NCBI RefSeq assembly: GCF_000950575.1
Contig: NZ_CP011005.1
Span: forward strand, 2,108,001-2,172,000
DNA length: 64,000 nucleotides
Source: Psychromicrobium lacuslunae
GTDB lineage: Bacteria > Actinomycetota > Actinomycetes > Actinomycetales > Micrococcaceae
Reading direction: 5' to 3'
Below are positions 8,691 to 17,222 of this stretch, one piece after another. The number at the start of each line of letters is the position of its first letter. Position 1 is the stretch's first letter. The notes beneath the pieces are model-generated. The model saw nothing but the letters and a program-made list of their open reading frames with translations, was not told where the DNA came from and searched no databases. The position numbers and the translations under genes were made by a program.

Positions 8691-9956
8691 CTAGCGGCTG
8701 AGTGCTTGGGTGTCGCCCGATTCAATGAGTTGTTCGATACCACGGACTTGCAGGTAGTCAGTGGCATCGCGTTGAGAGGCCAGCACGATGCCAGGACGTG
8801 CTCCGGCCTTCGCCAGCGCCATCCAGGACTCAAAGAACTCGCCACCCGGCGCGCATTGGGCTCGCCCCGGCCCCGAAGTCTCATCTCCCATCTCAAGCAC
8901 CAGCGAGGTCGTCCGCCGAGCCGGCCGGCTTTGCGGCTCAGCGGCGACCTGCCGGAAGGCTTCACCTTGCGCCTTGAGGCTCTGATCGGTGCGGAACAGA
9001 CCGAGGTCATATTCGAGTTCCGGGAAGTCGGCGAGTGCCCGGTCTACATCGTGCGAACACCACCACGTCACCCCCCAGAGCCCCTCGCAGTCCATGGCAT
9101 TTCGTAATGCTTTGCGGGTAAACTCGGCGGCGTTCTCAGGGGACACATGAGGCGCGGGGGCACCGATCTCTTGCAGCCAAATCGGCCGCAATGGATCCGT
9201 TGCCCAAGCACGGGCTAGTTCGGTGAGATATTCCGCAAGCCGCAAGCTCTCCTCGCTCATCCCGCCATAGCGTTGTGCGGTCTGATTGAAGACCCAGGAA
9301 TGCACTGTGCTCATTGATCCGTGACGCGCAGTGCCCGCCGGGGTGAAGGGGTGCTGTGGATCGAAGAACGCCGAGTCGTACTCGGCATGACAATGCTGAG
9401 CTCCCGGGAAACCGGCCTCGAGCGCTGCCATCATTTCAGCCAACCAGCACTCCGCCTGCTGCACCGAAACTGCTTGCACATCGGGATGCTCAACGGAAGC
9501 GAACTGACTGAATTCGTTTCCCAAACTCAGCCCTAGTACGTTCTTTTTCTCCGCCAACGATGCTGCCAGCTCCTGGAGGTAACTAGCCTGACCGCTACGC
9601 GCAATCGGATCGGTGAACAGATTCGCTCGATGCCACGAGGTCAACCAGGACGGCAGGAAATCAAAACTCGATAGATGCCCCTGTAAGGCGTCCACTGAAA
9701 CATCAAGGCCATGCTCAGCGGCGGCGTCGACCATCGACGAAAGATCCGCCAAAGCCTGGGGACGGATCAGAGTTCGATTGGGCTGGAAAATAGACCAGAC
9801 CGGGAAAACCCTGACATGATCGGCGCCCAGGGAGCGAATCGAAGCAAAGTCGCGGTGCACCGCGTCGAGATCAAAATCTAACCAATGATGAAACCAGCCA
9901 ACACTCGGTGTGTAATTCACGCCGAACCGCACGGCCCCATCGCCCTGATGTGTCAC
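8691..9956 (-). CDS. GH5-like glycosidase, candidate beta-mannosidase
   Basis: A (beta/alpha)8 clan-A glycosidase of about 421 residues without a signal peptide. The acid/base Glu is in SLGNEF (about residue 148) and the nucleophile Glu in WLQEIGAP (about 263), as in GH5 and related families. The N-terminus FGVNYTPSVGWFHHWLDFD resembles what I recall of intracellular beta-mannosidases in bifidobacterial N-glycan loci (GH5 subfamily 18); this assignment is inference. I place the start at GTG 9956, with AGGACGAAC upstream, because the upstream in-frame TTG (10022) falls inside palindromes that look like operators. It would cleave the Man-beta-1,4-GlcNAc core bond left after GH85 and GH38 action. 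Confidence 0.8.
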   Translation of the reverse strand: MTHQGDGAVRFGVNYTPSVGWFHHWLDFDLDAVHRDFASIRSLGADHVRVFPVWSIFQPNRTLIRPQALADLSSMVDAAAEHGLDVSVDALQGHLSSFDFLPSWLTSWHRANLFTDPIARSGQASYLQELAASLAEKKNVLGLSLGNEFSQFASVEHPDVQAVSVQQAECWLAEMMAALEAGFPGAQHCHAEYDSAFFDPQHPFTPAGTARHGSMSTVHSWVFNQTAQRYGGMSEESLRLAEYLTELARAWATDPLRPIWLQEIGAPAPHVSPENAAEFTRKALRNAMDCEGLWGVTWWCSHDVDRALADFPELEYDLGLFRTDQSLKAQGEAFRQVAAEPQSRPARRTTSLVLEMGDETSGPGRAQCAPGGEFFESWMALAKAGARPGIVLASQRDATDYLQVRGIEQLIESGDTQALSR

Positions 9957-10008
9957 AGCTACCCGTTCGTCCTGAGATATTAAGAGAAGGGAACGGTCGA
10001 ACCGTCCC

Positions 10009-10037
10009 GTTGAAACTTTCAACTAATCCGTTTTAGT
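10009..10037. promoter_or_regulatory. Overlapping operator palindromes upstream of the GH5/GH38 genes
   Basis: Two palindromes lie between the lacI-type gene and the glycosidase genes: GTTGAAACTTTCAAC (10009-10023, perfect, 7-bp arms) and ACTAATCCGTTTTAGT (10022-10037) with a central CG, the usual form of LacI-family operators. On the minus strand the second reads TAAAACGG, close to TAAACCGG in the operator before the ABC importer, which suggests one regulator for both directions. Confidence 0.55.
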
Positions 10038-10087
10038 AAGTTTTACCCCAGGCTGTCAAGGGCGAACAAAAATCCCGCTACTAATAA

Positions 10088-11128
10088 CTAGCTCGAAACC
10101 GCCTCACTTGGCGGTGCGGTACTGGCTCTAACCGTCAAGCTCGGGGTTTGCGTCCGCTGATCGATCTGGCTCTCCGGGTCGCTGAGCAATCGGATCAGCA
10201 CCGCGGCCGCCTGCTCGCCGTAGCGGAAGGTGTCGCGACTTAGCGCTGTCATCGCCGGGTGAGTCAATTGGGTCAGCGGTGAATCATCAAAGGCGACGAT
10301 TGAAAGCTTCCGTGGCACCTCGATATTCATCTCCATCGCCACTCCGAGACCGGCCAGCGCCATCACGTCGGAATCATAGATGACTGCGGTTGGCCGCACC
10401 TCTCGAGCCAATAAGCGTCTGGTGGTGGCTGCACCCTGGCTATCGCTGAAGTCGGTATAGAGCGATTCCACCGACTCAAGGCCAAGCCGGTCCGCGGAGG
10501 ATGCCAACGCCTCCACTCGGCGCTTGGTGTGTACAAAATTCGGCATCCCACTGACATGGCCAATCCGGCGGTGCCCCAACGCGGCGAGGTATTCAACAAT
10601 GCTGATCATCGCCTCGCTATCGTCAGCCCAGACACTCGACACGCTGCCGTGCGGTGCCGGACCGCCGATCACCACAGCTGGCAAGCCGAGTTCTTCGAGC
10701 TCAGCAATTCGCTGGTCGTCCTCTTGCAGATCGACCAGGATGACGGCGTCGACTCGATGCTCGTTCCACCATTGCCGGTAGACCTCAATCTCGGCGGCGG
10801 TGTCCTCAACAATGCGCATCTGCAGTGCCATCCCCTGGGCGGAAAGCCCCGCTTGCAGACCTGAAATCAGCCGCGAGAAGAATGGCTCTACACCGAGGGT
10901 TCGGGCCGGCCGGGCTAGTACTAAACCGACCACATCGGCCTTTGAACCGCTGAGCGCCCGGGCCGCGCTGTGCGGGCGCCAATTCAACTCATTGGCTACT
11001 TGGAGAATACGAGCCCTGGTCTGTTCGCTCACGCCCGGGCGATCATTGAGCGCAAAGGAGACAGCCCCCTTGGATACACCCGCTCGAGCTGCAATATCAC
11101 CAATGTTTGGCCGAGTCTTTTTCTGCAT
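10088..11128 (-). CDS. LacI-family transcriptional regulator
   Basis: A 346-residue LacI/GalR regulator. The N-terminal helix-turn-helix and hinge are clear (NIGDIAARAGVSKGAVSFAL at about 8-27, then RPHSAARALSG), followed by a periplasmic-binding-protein-like effector domain. It sits between the leftward glycosidases and the rightward ABC importer and GH85, so it most likely represses all of them and is relieved by a glycan-derived sugar. Candidate operators containing TAAAMCGG lie before both transcription units. The effector cannot be read; a mannose or Man-GlcNAc product would suit the locus. Confidence 0.93.
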   Translation of the reverse strand: MQKKTRPNIGDIAARAGVSKGAVSFALNDRPGVSEQTRARILQVANELNWRPHSAARALSGSKADVVGLVLARPARTLGVEPFFSRLISGLQAGLSAQGMALQMRIVEDTAAEIEVYRQWWNEHRVDAVILVDLQEDDQRIAELEELGLPAVVIGGPAPHGSVSSVWADDSEAMISIVEYLAALGHRRIGHVSGMPNFVHTKRRVEALASSADRLGLESVESLYTDFSDSQGAATTRRLLAREVRPTAVIYDSDVMALAGLGVAMEMNIEVPRKLSIVAFDDSPLTQLTHPAMTALSRDTFRYGEQAAAVLIRLLSDPESQIDQRTQTPSLTVRASTAPPSEAVSS

Positions 11129-11343
11129 TACTCCCCTCCCGCGATGTACCTACAGTAGCAATGCAATGGCAGATCAGCCGCCTCGTCGGGCAAGTTGCGC
11201 TGCAGTGCCCCAAAAAGCCCTGATTCGAGCGGTTCTGAGCGGCTTTTTCCGAGTGGAAATCGCGACGCTGAGCGACCGCTTGAAGAACAGCTCATCCACT
11301 CGCCTGGATAGTATTGAGGCATCAACCCCAGCAACACGATCTC

Positions 11344-11394
11344 TTGACAGCGCAAGCGTCCTCGTGTTTTATTAGCAATCACTATACCGGTTTA
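11344..11394 (+). promoter_or_regulatory. Promoter and LacI-type operator of the importer operon
   Basis: A consensus -35 TTGACA (11344-11349), 17-bp spacer and -10 TTTTAT (11367-11372), followed by the near-palindrome TATACCGGTTTA (11383-11394) with central CG at about +4 to +15. That position would block initiation when bound. The rest of the 312-bp divergent region (11129-11440) holds the ribosome binding site TAGGAGAG and no gene. Confidence 0.6.
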
Positions 11395-11440
11395 CCAACG
11401 ACGGAGCCGGGGACCGGAACCGTCGGGCCTAGGAGAGTAC

Positions 11441-12715
11441 ATGCGCAAACTCATTCCTGCTGCCGCAGCTGTTGCTGTCGCAGCGCTCGCACTAACAGCC
11501 TGCTCCGGGGGCGGCGGAACTTCCGAGCCGGCCGCAACGGGTGAAATCAAGGGCGAGATCACCCTGCAGACCTGGTCACTCACGCCCAAGTTTCAGCCTT
11601 ACTTGGATAAAGTAATCAAGGGCTTTGAAGCCAAATATCCGGGCACTAAGGTCAAGCTGCTGGATCAGCCGGGCGACGGCTACTCGGACAAGATTGTCTC
11701 CCAGGCCAGCACTGACTCACTTCCCGATGTGGTCAATATTCCACCGGACTACGGGGTGGCGCTGGCTAAATCGGGGGCTCTGTTGGATATCTCAAGCGTG
11801 CAGAAAGACCTGGACAAGACCTACGTCGCCGGTGCCCTGGACGCCTTCAAATACCGCGGCCTGGACGGCGTCTACGGCCTCCCCTGGTACCTGAATACCG
11901 ATATCAGCTACTGGAATGCTACTCAGATGACCGCTGCGGGTCTGGACCCGAAGAAGCTGCCGACAACTGTGGACGAGCAGATCGCTCAGGCCAAGATCAT
12001 GCACGACGCTTCCGGCGGCAAAAACTTCCTGATGAGTTCCAAGCCCGCGGTGGGTGACTTCGCTCGAGCCGGGGTACCGATCTTGAACGAAGACGGTACC
12101 AAGACTGCCTTCAGCACCGATGCAGCGGTTCAGTTGCTGCAAAAGTATGTGGACGCTTATAAGGCGGGCTACTACCCCTCCTCGGTGCTCAATGACGACT
12201 ACCTGGGCAACTCCCAGCTATTCACCAAGGGCCAAGTAGCCTTCAGCACCGGCGGTGGCCCGGCTTATAAGGACTTCGTTCGGGACAATCCCAGCCTGGC
12301 CAAGAGCATTGTGATGGGTCCAGCGCTCAATGACCAGCCGCCGCTTTATGTGCAGGGCCTGGCGATTGCTAAGAAGAGCAAAAACCAAGCCACCGCGTTG
12401 GCCTTCGCCAATTGGATTCTCAACCCGGAGAATCAGCTCGAGTTCGCCAACCTGACGAACACTTTCCCGAGCACCACGGCATCGGCCAGCGATCCTTCGT
12501 TGAGCAAGAGCGATGGTACTCCAGCTGGCGATGCCAAGGTGCTGGCGTTCAACTCATTGCAGAAGGCCAAGGTGCTCTCCCCGATCGAGTTCAACGATGC
12601 CATGAATAAGATCCTGAACCAGCAGGTATCCCTCGCCATGAAGGGCGATGTGCCAGCGAAGAAAGCTCTTGACGACGCGGCCTCGCAGATCGACAAACTG
12701 CTAGCAAATCAATAG
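11441..12715 (+). CDS. ABC transporter sugar-binding lipoprotein
   Basis: A 424-residue extracellular solute-binding protein (family 1 type). The signal peptide ends with lipobox LTAC, lipidated Cys21, then a Gly/Ser-rich linker. The mature chain shows the family's typical features: ITLQTWSLTPKFQPYLDKVI near the start, aromatic-rich middle (YGLPWYLNTDISYWN) and the C-terminal helix pair. It captures an oligosaccharide outside the cell and hands it to the two permeases encoded next. In this locus the likely ligand is an N-glycan fragment released by the GH85 enzyme; this is inferred from context. No ATPase gene is present, so a shared MsiK-like ATPase elsewhere is expected. Confidence 0.93.
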   Translation: MRKLIPAAAAVAVAALALTACSGGGGTSEPAATGEIKGEITLQTWSLTPKFQPYLDKVIKGFEAKYPGTKVKLLDQPGDGYSDKIVSQASTDSLPDVVNIPPDYGVALAKSGALLDISSVQKDLDKTYVAGALDAFKYRGLDGVYGLPWYLNTDISYWNATQMTAAGLDPKKLPTTVDEQIAQAKIMHDASGGKNFLMSSKPAVGDFARAGVPILNEDGTKTAFSTDAAVQLLQKYVDAYKAGYYPSSVLNDDYLGNSQLFTKGQVAFSTGGGPAYKDFVRDNPSLAKSIVMGPALNDQPPLYVQGLAIAKKSKNQATALAFANWILNPENQLEFANLTNTFPSTTASASDPSLSKSDGTPAGDAKVLAFNSLQKAKVLSPIEFNDAMNKILNQQVSLAMKGDVPAKKALDDAASQIDKLLANQ

Positions 12716-12720
12716 ACCCA

Positions 12721-12750
12721 GTGCGGGCGGCCTGATTCGGCCGCCCGCAC
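12721..12750 (+). terminator. Strong intra-operon hairpin without U tract
   Basis: A perfect 12-bp GC stem, GTGCGGGCGGCC / GGCCGCCCGCAC with loop TGATTC, begins five bases after the binding-protein stop. With no T tract it more likely protects the upstream mRNA or attenuates partially, so that binding protein is made in excess over the permeases. Confidence 0.6.
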
Positions 12751-12816
12751 TGTTCCATTGAGCGGTTACATCCATTCCCGGGCAATTGCTCGAGAAGTCA
12801 GCAAGAAAGTTCCACC

Positions 12817-13692
12817 ATGCGTTCACACCGTTGGTTCACCCCCTGGCTGCTAGTGGCACCCGCGCTACTGTGGCTTGGCGCTTTTAGTTTTTGGCCAGCC
12901 ATCAACACCGTTCGAATGTCGTTCACCAATGCCAAGCCATTAGGCGGCACCGAACAGTGGGTGGGGTTGCGAAACTACACGAACCTCTTTAGTGATCCGC
13001 AGGTGGCTAATGCGCTGCTGAACTCGGTGGTCTATATGGCGGTCTGTCTGCCGCTGTTGACCTTATTGCCGCTCGGTATCGCAGTCCTGGTGGAGAAGAA
13101 GATTCCCGGCATCACTTTCTTCCGGACTTCCTTTTATTTGCCGGTGATCGCCAGTGCAGTAGTGGTGGCGCTGCTGTGGAACCTGGTACTAGACGAGGGC
13201 GGCGTAGTAAACAACATCGTTCAGTCGCTCAAGTGGGTCCAAGGCCCTATCCCGTTCCTCACAGATCGCTGGCTAGTGGTATTCAGTTCAATTAGCCTGA
13301 CGGTCTGGAAGGGCCTCGGCTACTACATGGTGATCTACATTGCCGCTCTCGGTAATGTCTCCAAAGACCTGCATGAAGCGGCCGCCATTGACGGCGCAGG
13401 TGCCTGGCGTCGGTTTTGGTCGGTGACGGTTCCCGGCGTGCGCGGCGCAATGATCCTGGTCGCGATTATGATCTGCGTTTCAGCACTGCGCATCTTCACC
13501 GAGCCTTATTTCCTGACCGGAACCACCGGCGGCCCGGGCGGCTTCGCCTCCAGCTTCGTGATGATCATCCAGCAATACGCCCGTGGTCTGCTGGGCAATC
13601 TCGGCTATGCCTCGGCGCTTTCAGTGGTGCTGTTCTTTATTTGCTTGATCCCGATGCTCATTCTGGCCCGGCAGAATCGGAAGGAGAGCTAA
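12817..13692 (+). CDS. Sugar ABC transporter permease (MalF/UgpA type)
   Basis: A 291-residue integral membrane permease of the CUT1 family with about six transmembrane helices. The cytoplasmic EAA loop that docks the ATPase is visible as EAAAIDGAGAWRRFWSVTVPG near residue 188. It pairs with the permease encoded immediately downstream to form the channel for the sugar delivered by the preceding lipoprotein. The stop is one base before the next ATG, so the two permeases are translationally linked. Confidence 0.93.
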   Translation: MRSHRWFTPWLLVAPALLWLGAFSFWPAINTVRMSFTNAKPLGGTEQWVGLRNYTNLFSDPQVANALLNSVVYMAVCLPLLTLLPLGIAVLVEKKIPGITFFRTSFYLPVIASAVVVALLWNLVLDEGGVVNNIVQSLKWVQGPIPFLTDRWLVVFSSISLTVWKGLGYYMVIYIAALGNVSKDLHEAAAIDGAGAWRRFWSVTVPGVRGAMILVAIMICVSALRIFTEPYFLTGTTGGPGGFASSFVMIIQQYARGLLGNLGYASALSVVLFFICLIPMLILARQNRKES

Positions 13693-13693
13693 G

Positions 13694-14614
13694 ATGTCGA
13701 CCACGCCTATATCCCAATCCGCCGACGCTCTGCCCCAGCTAGAGGCCGCGAGCAAGGGCGGCAAACGACGCCGCAACCGGGGCTTCAATAGCACCTCACC
13801 CCGAGAATTAGTGATCCGCTACGTCTTACTTTTGCTCGTCTTGGCAATCAGCATCGGCCCGTTTCTCTGGCAGCTCTCCACCGCGCTCAAGTCACCATCT
13901 GAAGACATCTATGGCGCCAGCAGCGGACTGATTCCGCAAAACCCGACCGGGGATAACTTCGGCCGGGTCAACGACGCCATTCCGGTGCTGAAATACATCG
14001 GGAATTCAGTCATCGTCGCGGCCCTCGTGGTATTCGGTAATATCATCGGCTGCACAATGGCCGGATTCGCGCTCGCCCGACTGAAATTCCGCGGTCGCAA
14101 TCTGGTCATCGGCCTGATCCTGGCCACCATGGTGCTACCCGGTGAGGCGACCATCATTGCGCAATACGTGACGGTCAAGCAGCTTGGCTTCGCTGACACG
14201 CTACTTGGTGTCGCGCTGCCGGGCATGCTCGGCATGATCAATGTGCTGCTGATGTGGAACGCTTTCCGAGGCATCCCAGAGGAAATCGATCAAGCCGCCA
14301 TTGTGGACGGCGCAAATGTCTGGCAACGCATCCGCTACATTGGATTCCCGGCCGTCAAGGGCAGCCTGGCTATTGTGGTGATCTTCGCCTTCATCGGTGC
14401 CTGGGATGATTTCCTTTGGCCGCTCATCGTGTTGACTACGCCGGATAACTTCACTTTGACCATCGGCCTGCAGTACCTCAAGGGCACCTTCAGCAATGAC
14501 CCTCGATTGATCGCCGCCGGAGCGATGATCGCCTTTATCCCGATTGCCATTGTCTTCATCGCCGTGCAGCGCTGGTTCTTCCGCGGTGTCGGCGAAGGAG
14601 CCGTCAAAGGTTAG
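13694..14614 (+). CDS. Sugar ABC transporter permease (MalG/UgpE type)
   Basis: A 306-residue second permease of the importer, with a basic N-terminal cytoplasmic extension of about 40 residues and then six transmembrane helices. The EAA-like loop (EIDQAAIVDGANVWQRIRYI) is near residue 200. AAGGAG overlaps the end of the preceding gene. The basic N-terminal extension is longer than in many MalG proteins. A GH85 gene follows after 75 bp in the same direction, so uptake and glycan release appear co-expressed. Confidence 0.93.
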   Translation: MSTTPISQSADALPQLEAASKGGKRRRNRGFNSTSPRELVIRYVLLLLVLAISIGPFLWQLSTALKSPSEDIYGASSGLIPQNPTGDNFGRVNDAIPVLKYIGNSVIVAALVVFGNIIGCTMAGFALARLKFRGRNLVIGLILATMVLPGEATIIAQYVTVKQLGFADTLLGVALPGMLGMINVLLMWNAFRGIPEEIDQAAIVDGANVWQRIRYIGFPAVKGSLAIVVIFAFIGAWDDFLWPLIVLTTPDNFTLTIGLQYLKGTFSNDPRLIAAGAMIAFIPIAIVFIAVQRWFFRGVGEGAVKG

Positions 14615-14689
14615 ACCAGTTCCACCAGCTCGCACCACTGTTAGTTCCGCAGTCCGGAACCCCGGCTGCCCATCACATAAAGGAGTGTT

Positions 14690-16945
14690 ATGGCTAGGAA
14701 AAAACCCACCGCCGCAGCGGTTCAGGGTGAGAACGAGCAAGGCCCCTCCGGCCTCAGCCGGGCAATGTTCATCCGCTATGGCGCATTGGGAGCGGCCGCG
14801 GTCGCTGCTGGCCCAGCTATCCTCGGTGGCACAGCGTCAAGCGCTTTCGCCGCTGACGTACCGCAGCCCAAGGATCCGAATGCCCCGGGGGCGGTGTTGC
14901 CCTCAAATCGCAGTGGCGGCATCCCCGCGGGCCCATCCAGCTACGGGTTTCTGGCCGCCGACATCACTAGTTGGACGCCCTCGCAGGATCCGAAGGCCAA
15001 ACACTTTGTCTGCCATATCCCCCGCGCCACTCGGATTGCGCCCTTTGCGGCAACCCAGGCGCACCCGACACTGAACGCCGCAACCCAATTACTCGCCATT
15101 GACGGCGACTACCGTGGCAGCATTTACGACGAACGGGCCCGGGCGATTGGCGACGAAGCTTACGTTTACAGCTTCCGCTACTGGCAGTACTTGGATATCT
15201 TCTCCAGCTGGCATGGCCAGCTCACCCCCAATGTTCCCAATGCCACCGTGGTTGATCGGGATGCTAGCGGGCGCACCTATGGCGTGCTAGAGATTCCTAA
15301 TGCCGGTTGGACTGAGGCGGCGCATAAGAACGGTGCACTGTCGATTAGCTGCTGGTTCTGGCCCCGGGACTCTGCGGTCTTTGCCGATTTCGTGAAAAAG
15401 AACCCCGATGGCAGCTATCCGGTGGCCGATAAGATGATCGAAATCCGCAAGTACTTCGGTTTCGATGGCTATTTCCTGAACCAGGAAGCTTCCGTCTCTT
15501 CGGCGAATGCTACGGCCTTCAAGGCGATGATGCAGTACCTCAAGGCCAAAGATCCACAGTGCTACCTGCAGTACTACGATGCCATGTTAGAAAGCGGCAG
15601 CCTGTCGTACCAGAACATGATCAACGCCAATAACGTTGGCTGGCTGGGCACCCCGCAGCAACCGCTGATGGACTCCATCTTCATGAACTATGGTTGGCTG
15701 CGCGGTTGGGGCACCACCGGCACTGGTGGCCCGGATCCAACCTTGACCAAGAGCGCCAAAACCGTCACCGACAAGGGTTTCGACGCCAAGAAGGTGGCTT
15801 TCGGCACCACCGAGTTCCAGCAGGGCATCTTCAACCCCTCGGAGATCTTCGGCGACCTCGCCTCCCCCACCAAGAACCCGCCGGTGAGTTGGGGCATGTT
15901 CGTGCCGAGCGAATTCTGGAATAAGGGTTGCTCTGACGGCACCACTCGTACCGTCTATGGACGCTCGCTGTACCGAGGTTTGGAACAGAAGTTCTGGTCC
16001 GGGCCGAAGGGCGATCCCTCACTGAGTGGCCGGATTTCCCAGCCCACCTCCCCCTACCGGCAGAATGTCTGGAACACCGACGGTTTCGACGGCGTTGCGC
16101 ATTCCATCGTGGAGAAGTCACCGTATTCGGCGCTGCCGATCTACACCAACTTCACCATTGGCGTTGGCTCCTACTTCAACCTGAACGGCGTCTCGGCGTC
16201 GTCAGCGGGTTGGAACAATGCCGGCATCGCCGATCCGGTGCTCAGCTGGCAGTATTGGACCGAGAACACCGGCACTACCAAGAGCTCCATCACCCTGGAT
16301 GAAACGGTGGCTTGGGAAGGCTCTCACTCGCTCAAGGTGCAAAGCACTGCGGGCAGCACGCCGCAGTTCACCACTCACCTCTTCAAGACCGATCTGACCG
16401 TGGCCACTGGCTCGACGGCGAGCATCAAGGTGAAGAGTAGCGGCACCCTACCAGCCATTTCCCTGGTGCTAACGCCGAAAGCGACGCCGAGTACACCCGT
16501 GACTATTCCGCTGGTAGTTAGCGGCTCGGCGGTCAATGGTTGGACAACGCTCAGTGCGCCATTGGGCACGATCAGCGGGCCAGTTGCGCGGATCAGCTTG
16601 AAGTTCTCCGGGAGCAGCGCCATTAACCTGAACCTGGGCCAGGTGAGGCTTTCTGCCAGCTCCAGCGCCCCGGCAGCACCGAGCGGTTTCACCGTCTCCT
16701 CGGCTAGCACGGTGACCGGTGGCGCCAGCGCCTTCCTGGACTGGACCAAGGCGGCAGACGGTTACGCCTATGACGTGTTCGGAGTGAACGGTACGACTCG
16801 GACCTGGCTGGGTCGCTGTCATCGGGACTGCTTCTTTGTCGCCAAGACGGCAATATCTACTGGTCAGAAGCTCAGCTTTGAACTGGTGGCAATAGCCAAG
16901 GACGGCAGTCGCTCAACCGCTGCCACCGCGAGCTACCAGCTCTAA
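14690..16945 (+). CDS. Secreted endo-beta-N-acetylglucosaminidase, GH85
   Basis: A 751-residue secreted enzyme. The N-terminus has a hydrophobic segment (about 31-55) ending SSAFAAD, a likely signal peptidase site; the Arg pair of a Tat signal is incomplete (SRAMFIR). The GH85 barrel carries GFDGYFLNQE with Asn264 and Glu266, matching the family's substrate-assisted pair that cleaves between the two core GlcNAc residues of N-glycans. A beta-sandwich region and a C-terminal Fn3-like domain (about 665-751) follow. No LPXTG anchor is present, so it is probably released or loosely bound. It is the last gene of the importer operon; a strong hairpin follows. Confidence 0.9.
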   Translation: MARKKPTAAAVQGENEQGPSGLSRAMFIRYGALGAAAVAAGPAILGGTASSAFAADVPQPKDPNAPGAVLPSNRSGGIPAGPSSYGFLAADITSWTPSQDPKAKHFVCHIPRATRIAPFAATQAHPTLNAATQLLAIDGDYRGSIYDERARAIGDEAYVYSFRYWQYLDIFSSWHGQLTPNVPNATVVDRDASGRTYGVLEIPNAGWTEAAHKNGALSISCWFWPRDSAVFADFVKKNPDGSYPVADKMIEIRKYFGFDGYFLNQEASVSSANATAFKAMMQYLKAKDPQCYLQYYDAMLESGSLSYQNMINANNVGWLGTPQQPLMDSIFMNYGWLRGWGTTGTGGPDPTLTKSAKTVTDKGFDAKKVAFGTTEFQQGIFNPSEIFGDLASPTKNPPVSWGMFVPSEFWNKGCSDGTTRTVYGRSLYRGLEQKFWSGPKGDPSLSGRISQPTSPYRQNVWNTDGFDGVAHSIVEKSPYSALPIYTNFTIGVGSYFNLNGVSASSAGWNNAGIADPVLSWQYWTENTGTTKSSITLDETVAWEGSHSLKVQSTAGSTPQFTTHLFKTDLTVATGSTASIKVKSSGTLPAISLVLTPKATPSTPVTIPLVVSGSAVNGWTTLSAPLGTISGPVARISLKFSGSSAINLNLGQVRLSASSSAPAAPSGFTVSSASTVTGGASAFLDWTKAADGYAYDVFGVNGTTRTWLGRCHRDCFFVAKTAISTGQKLSFELVAIAKDGSRSTAATASYQL

Positions 16946-16991
16946 GCGGGCGCCGGAACTGCACTTCCGAGACTGCACTCCGGCCCCGATG

Positions 16992-17028
16992 GATGAATCC
17001 CCACCACCGAACCTGGTGGGGATTCATC
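16992..17028 (+). terminator. Hairpin terminator after the GH85 gene
   Basis: A perfect 15-bp stem GATGAATCCCCACCA / TGGTGGGGATTCATC with a 7-nt loop, 46 bp after the GH85 stop. No T tract follows, as in many actinobacterial terminators. Confidence 0.7.
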
Positions 17029-17059
17029 TGTGCGAGTCCGGTCCTCTTCGCATCGAGTA

Positions 17060-17117
17060 CCGAGTGTGCAGATAAACACCTTTTGGACTCTCAAAGCGTG
17101 TTTATCTGCACACTCGG
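17060..17117. repeat. Perfect 20-bp inverted repeat (intergenic palindromic element)
   Basis: Arms CCGAGTGTGCAGATAAACAC (17060-17079) and its exact reverse complement (17098-17117) around an 18-nt spacer that itself has CTTT/AAAG ends. It is separate from the terminators on either side (16992-17028 and 17169-17203). Perfect 20-bp arms in an intergenic region suggest a REP/MITE-like element or a long RNA hairpin. Confidence 0.8.
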
Positions 17118-17168
17118 CGAGGAAGGAGTCGCGAGGAAGGAATGAAGGGCGTTGGGACATTAAACGCA

Positions 17169-17203
17169 GAAGGGCCCGACTCGCTGAGCGAGTCGGGCCC
17201 TTC
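17169..17203 (-). terminator. Terminator of the rplJ-rplL operon
   Basis: A 16-bp perfect stem (GAAGGGCCCGACTCGC and complement) with a 3-nt loop, 20 bp beyond the rplL stop, followed on the minus strand by TGCGTTT. Position and strength fit the end of the ribosomal protein operon. Confidence 0.75.
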
Positions 17204-17222
17204 GATGCGAAGAGGCGTCGAG

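Noticed and set aside
8651-9010. N-terminal extension of the alpha-mannosidase
   Set aside because: The 120 extra residues are Arg/Pro-rich and overlap the GH5 gene in another frame; ATG 8650 with GGAG is the better start.
9957-10022. Upstream TTG start of the GH5-like gene
   Set aside because: This start lies inside the palindromes proposed as operators, and the added residues are not part of the catalytic barrel.
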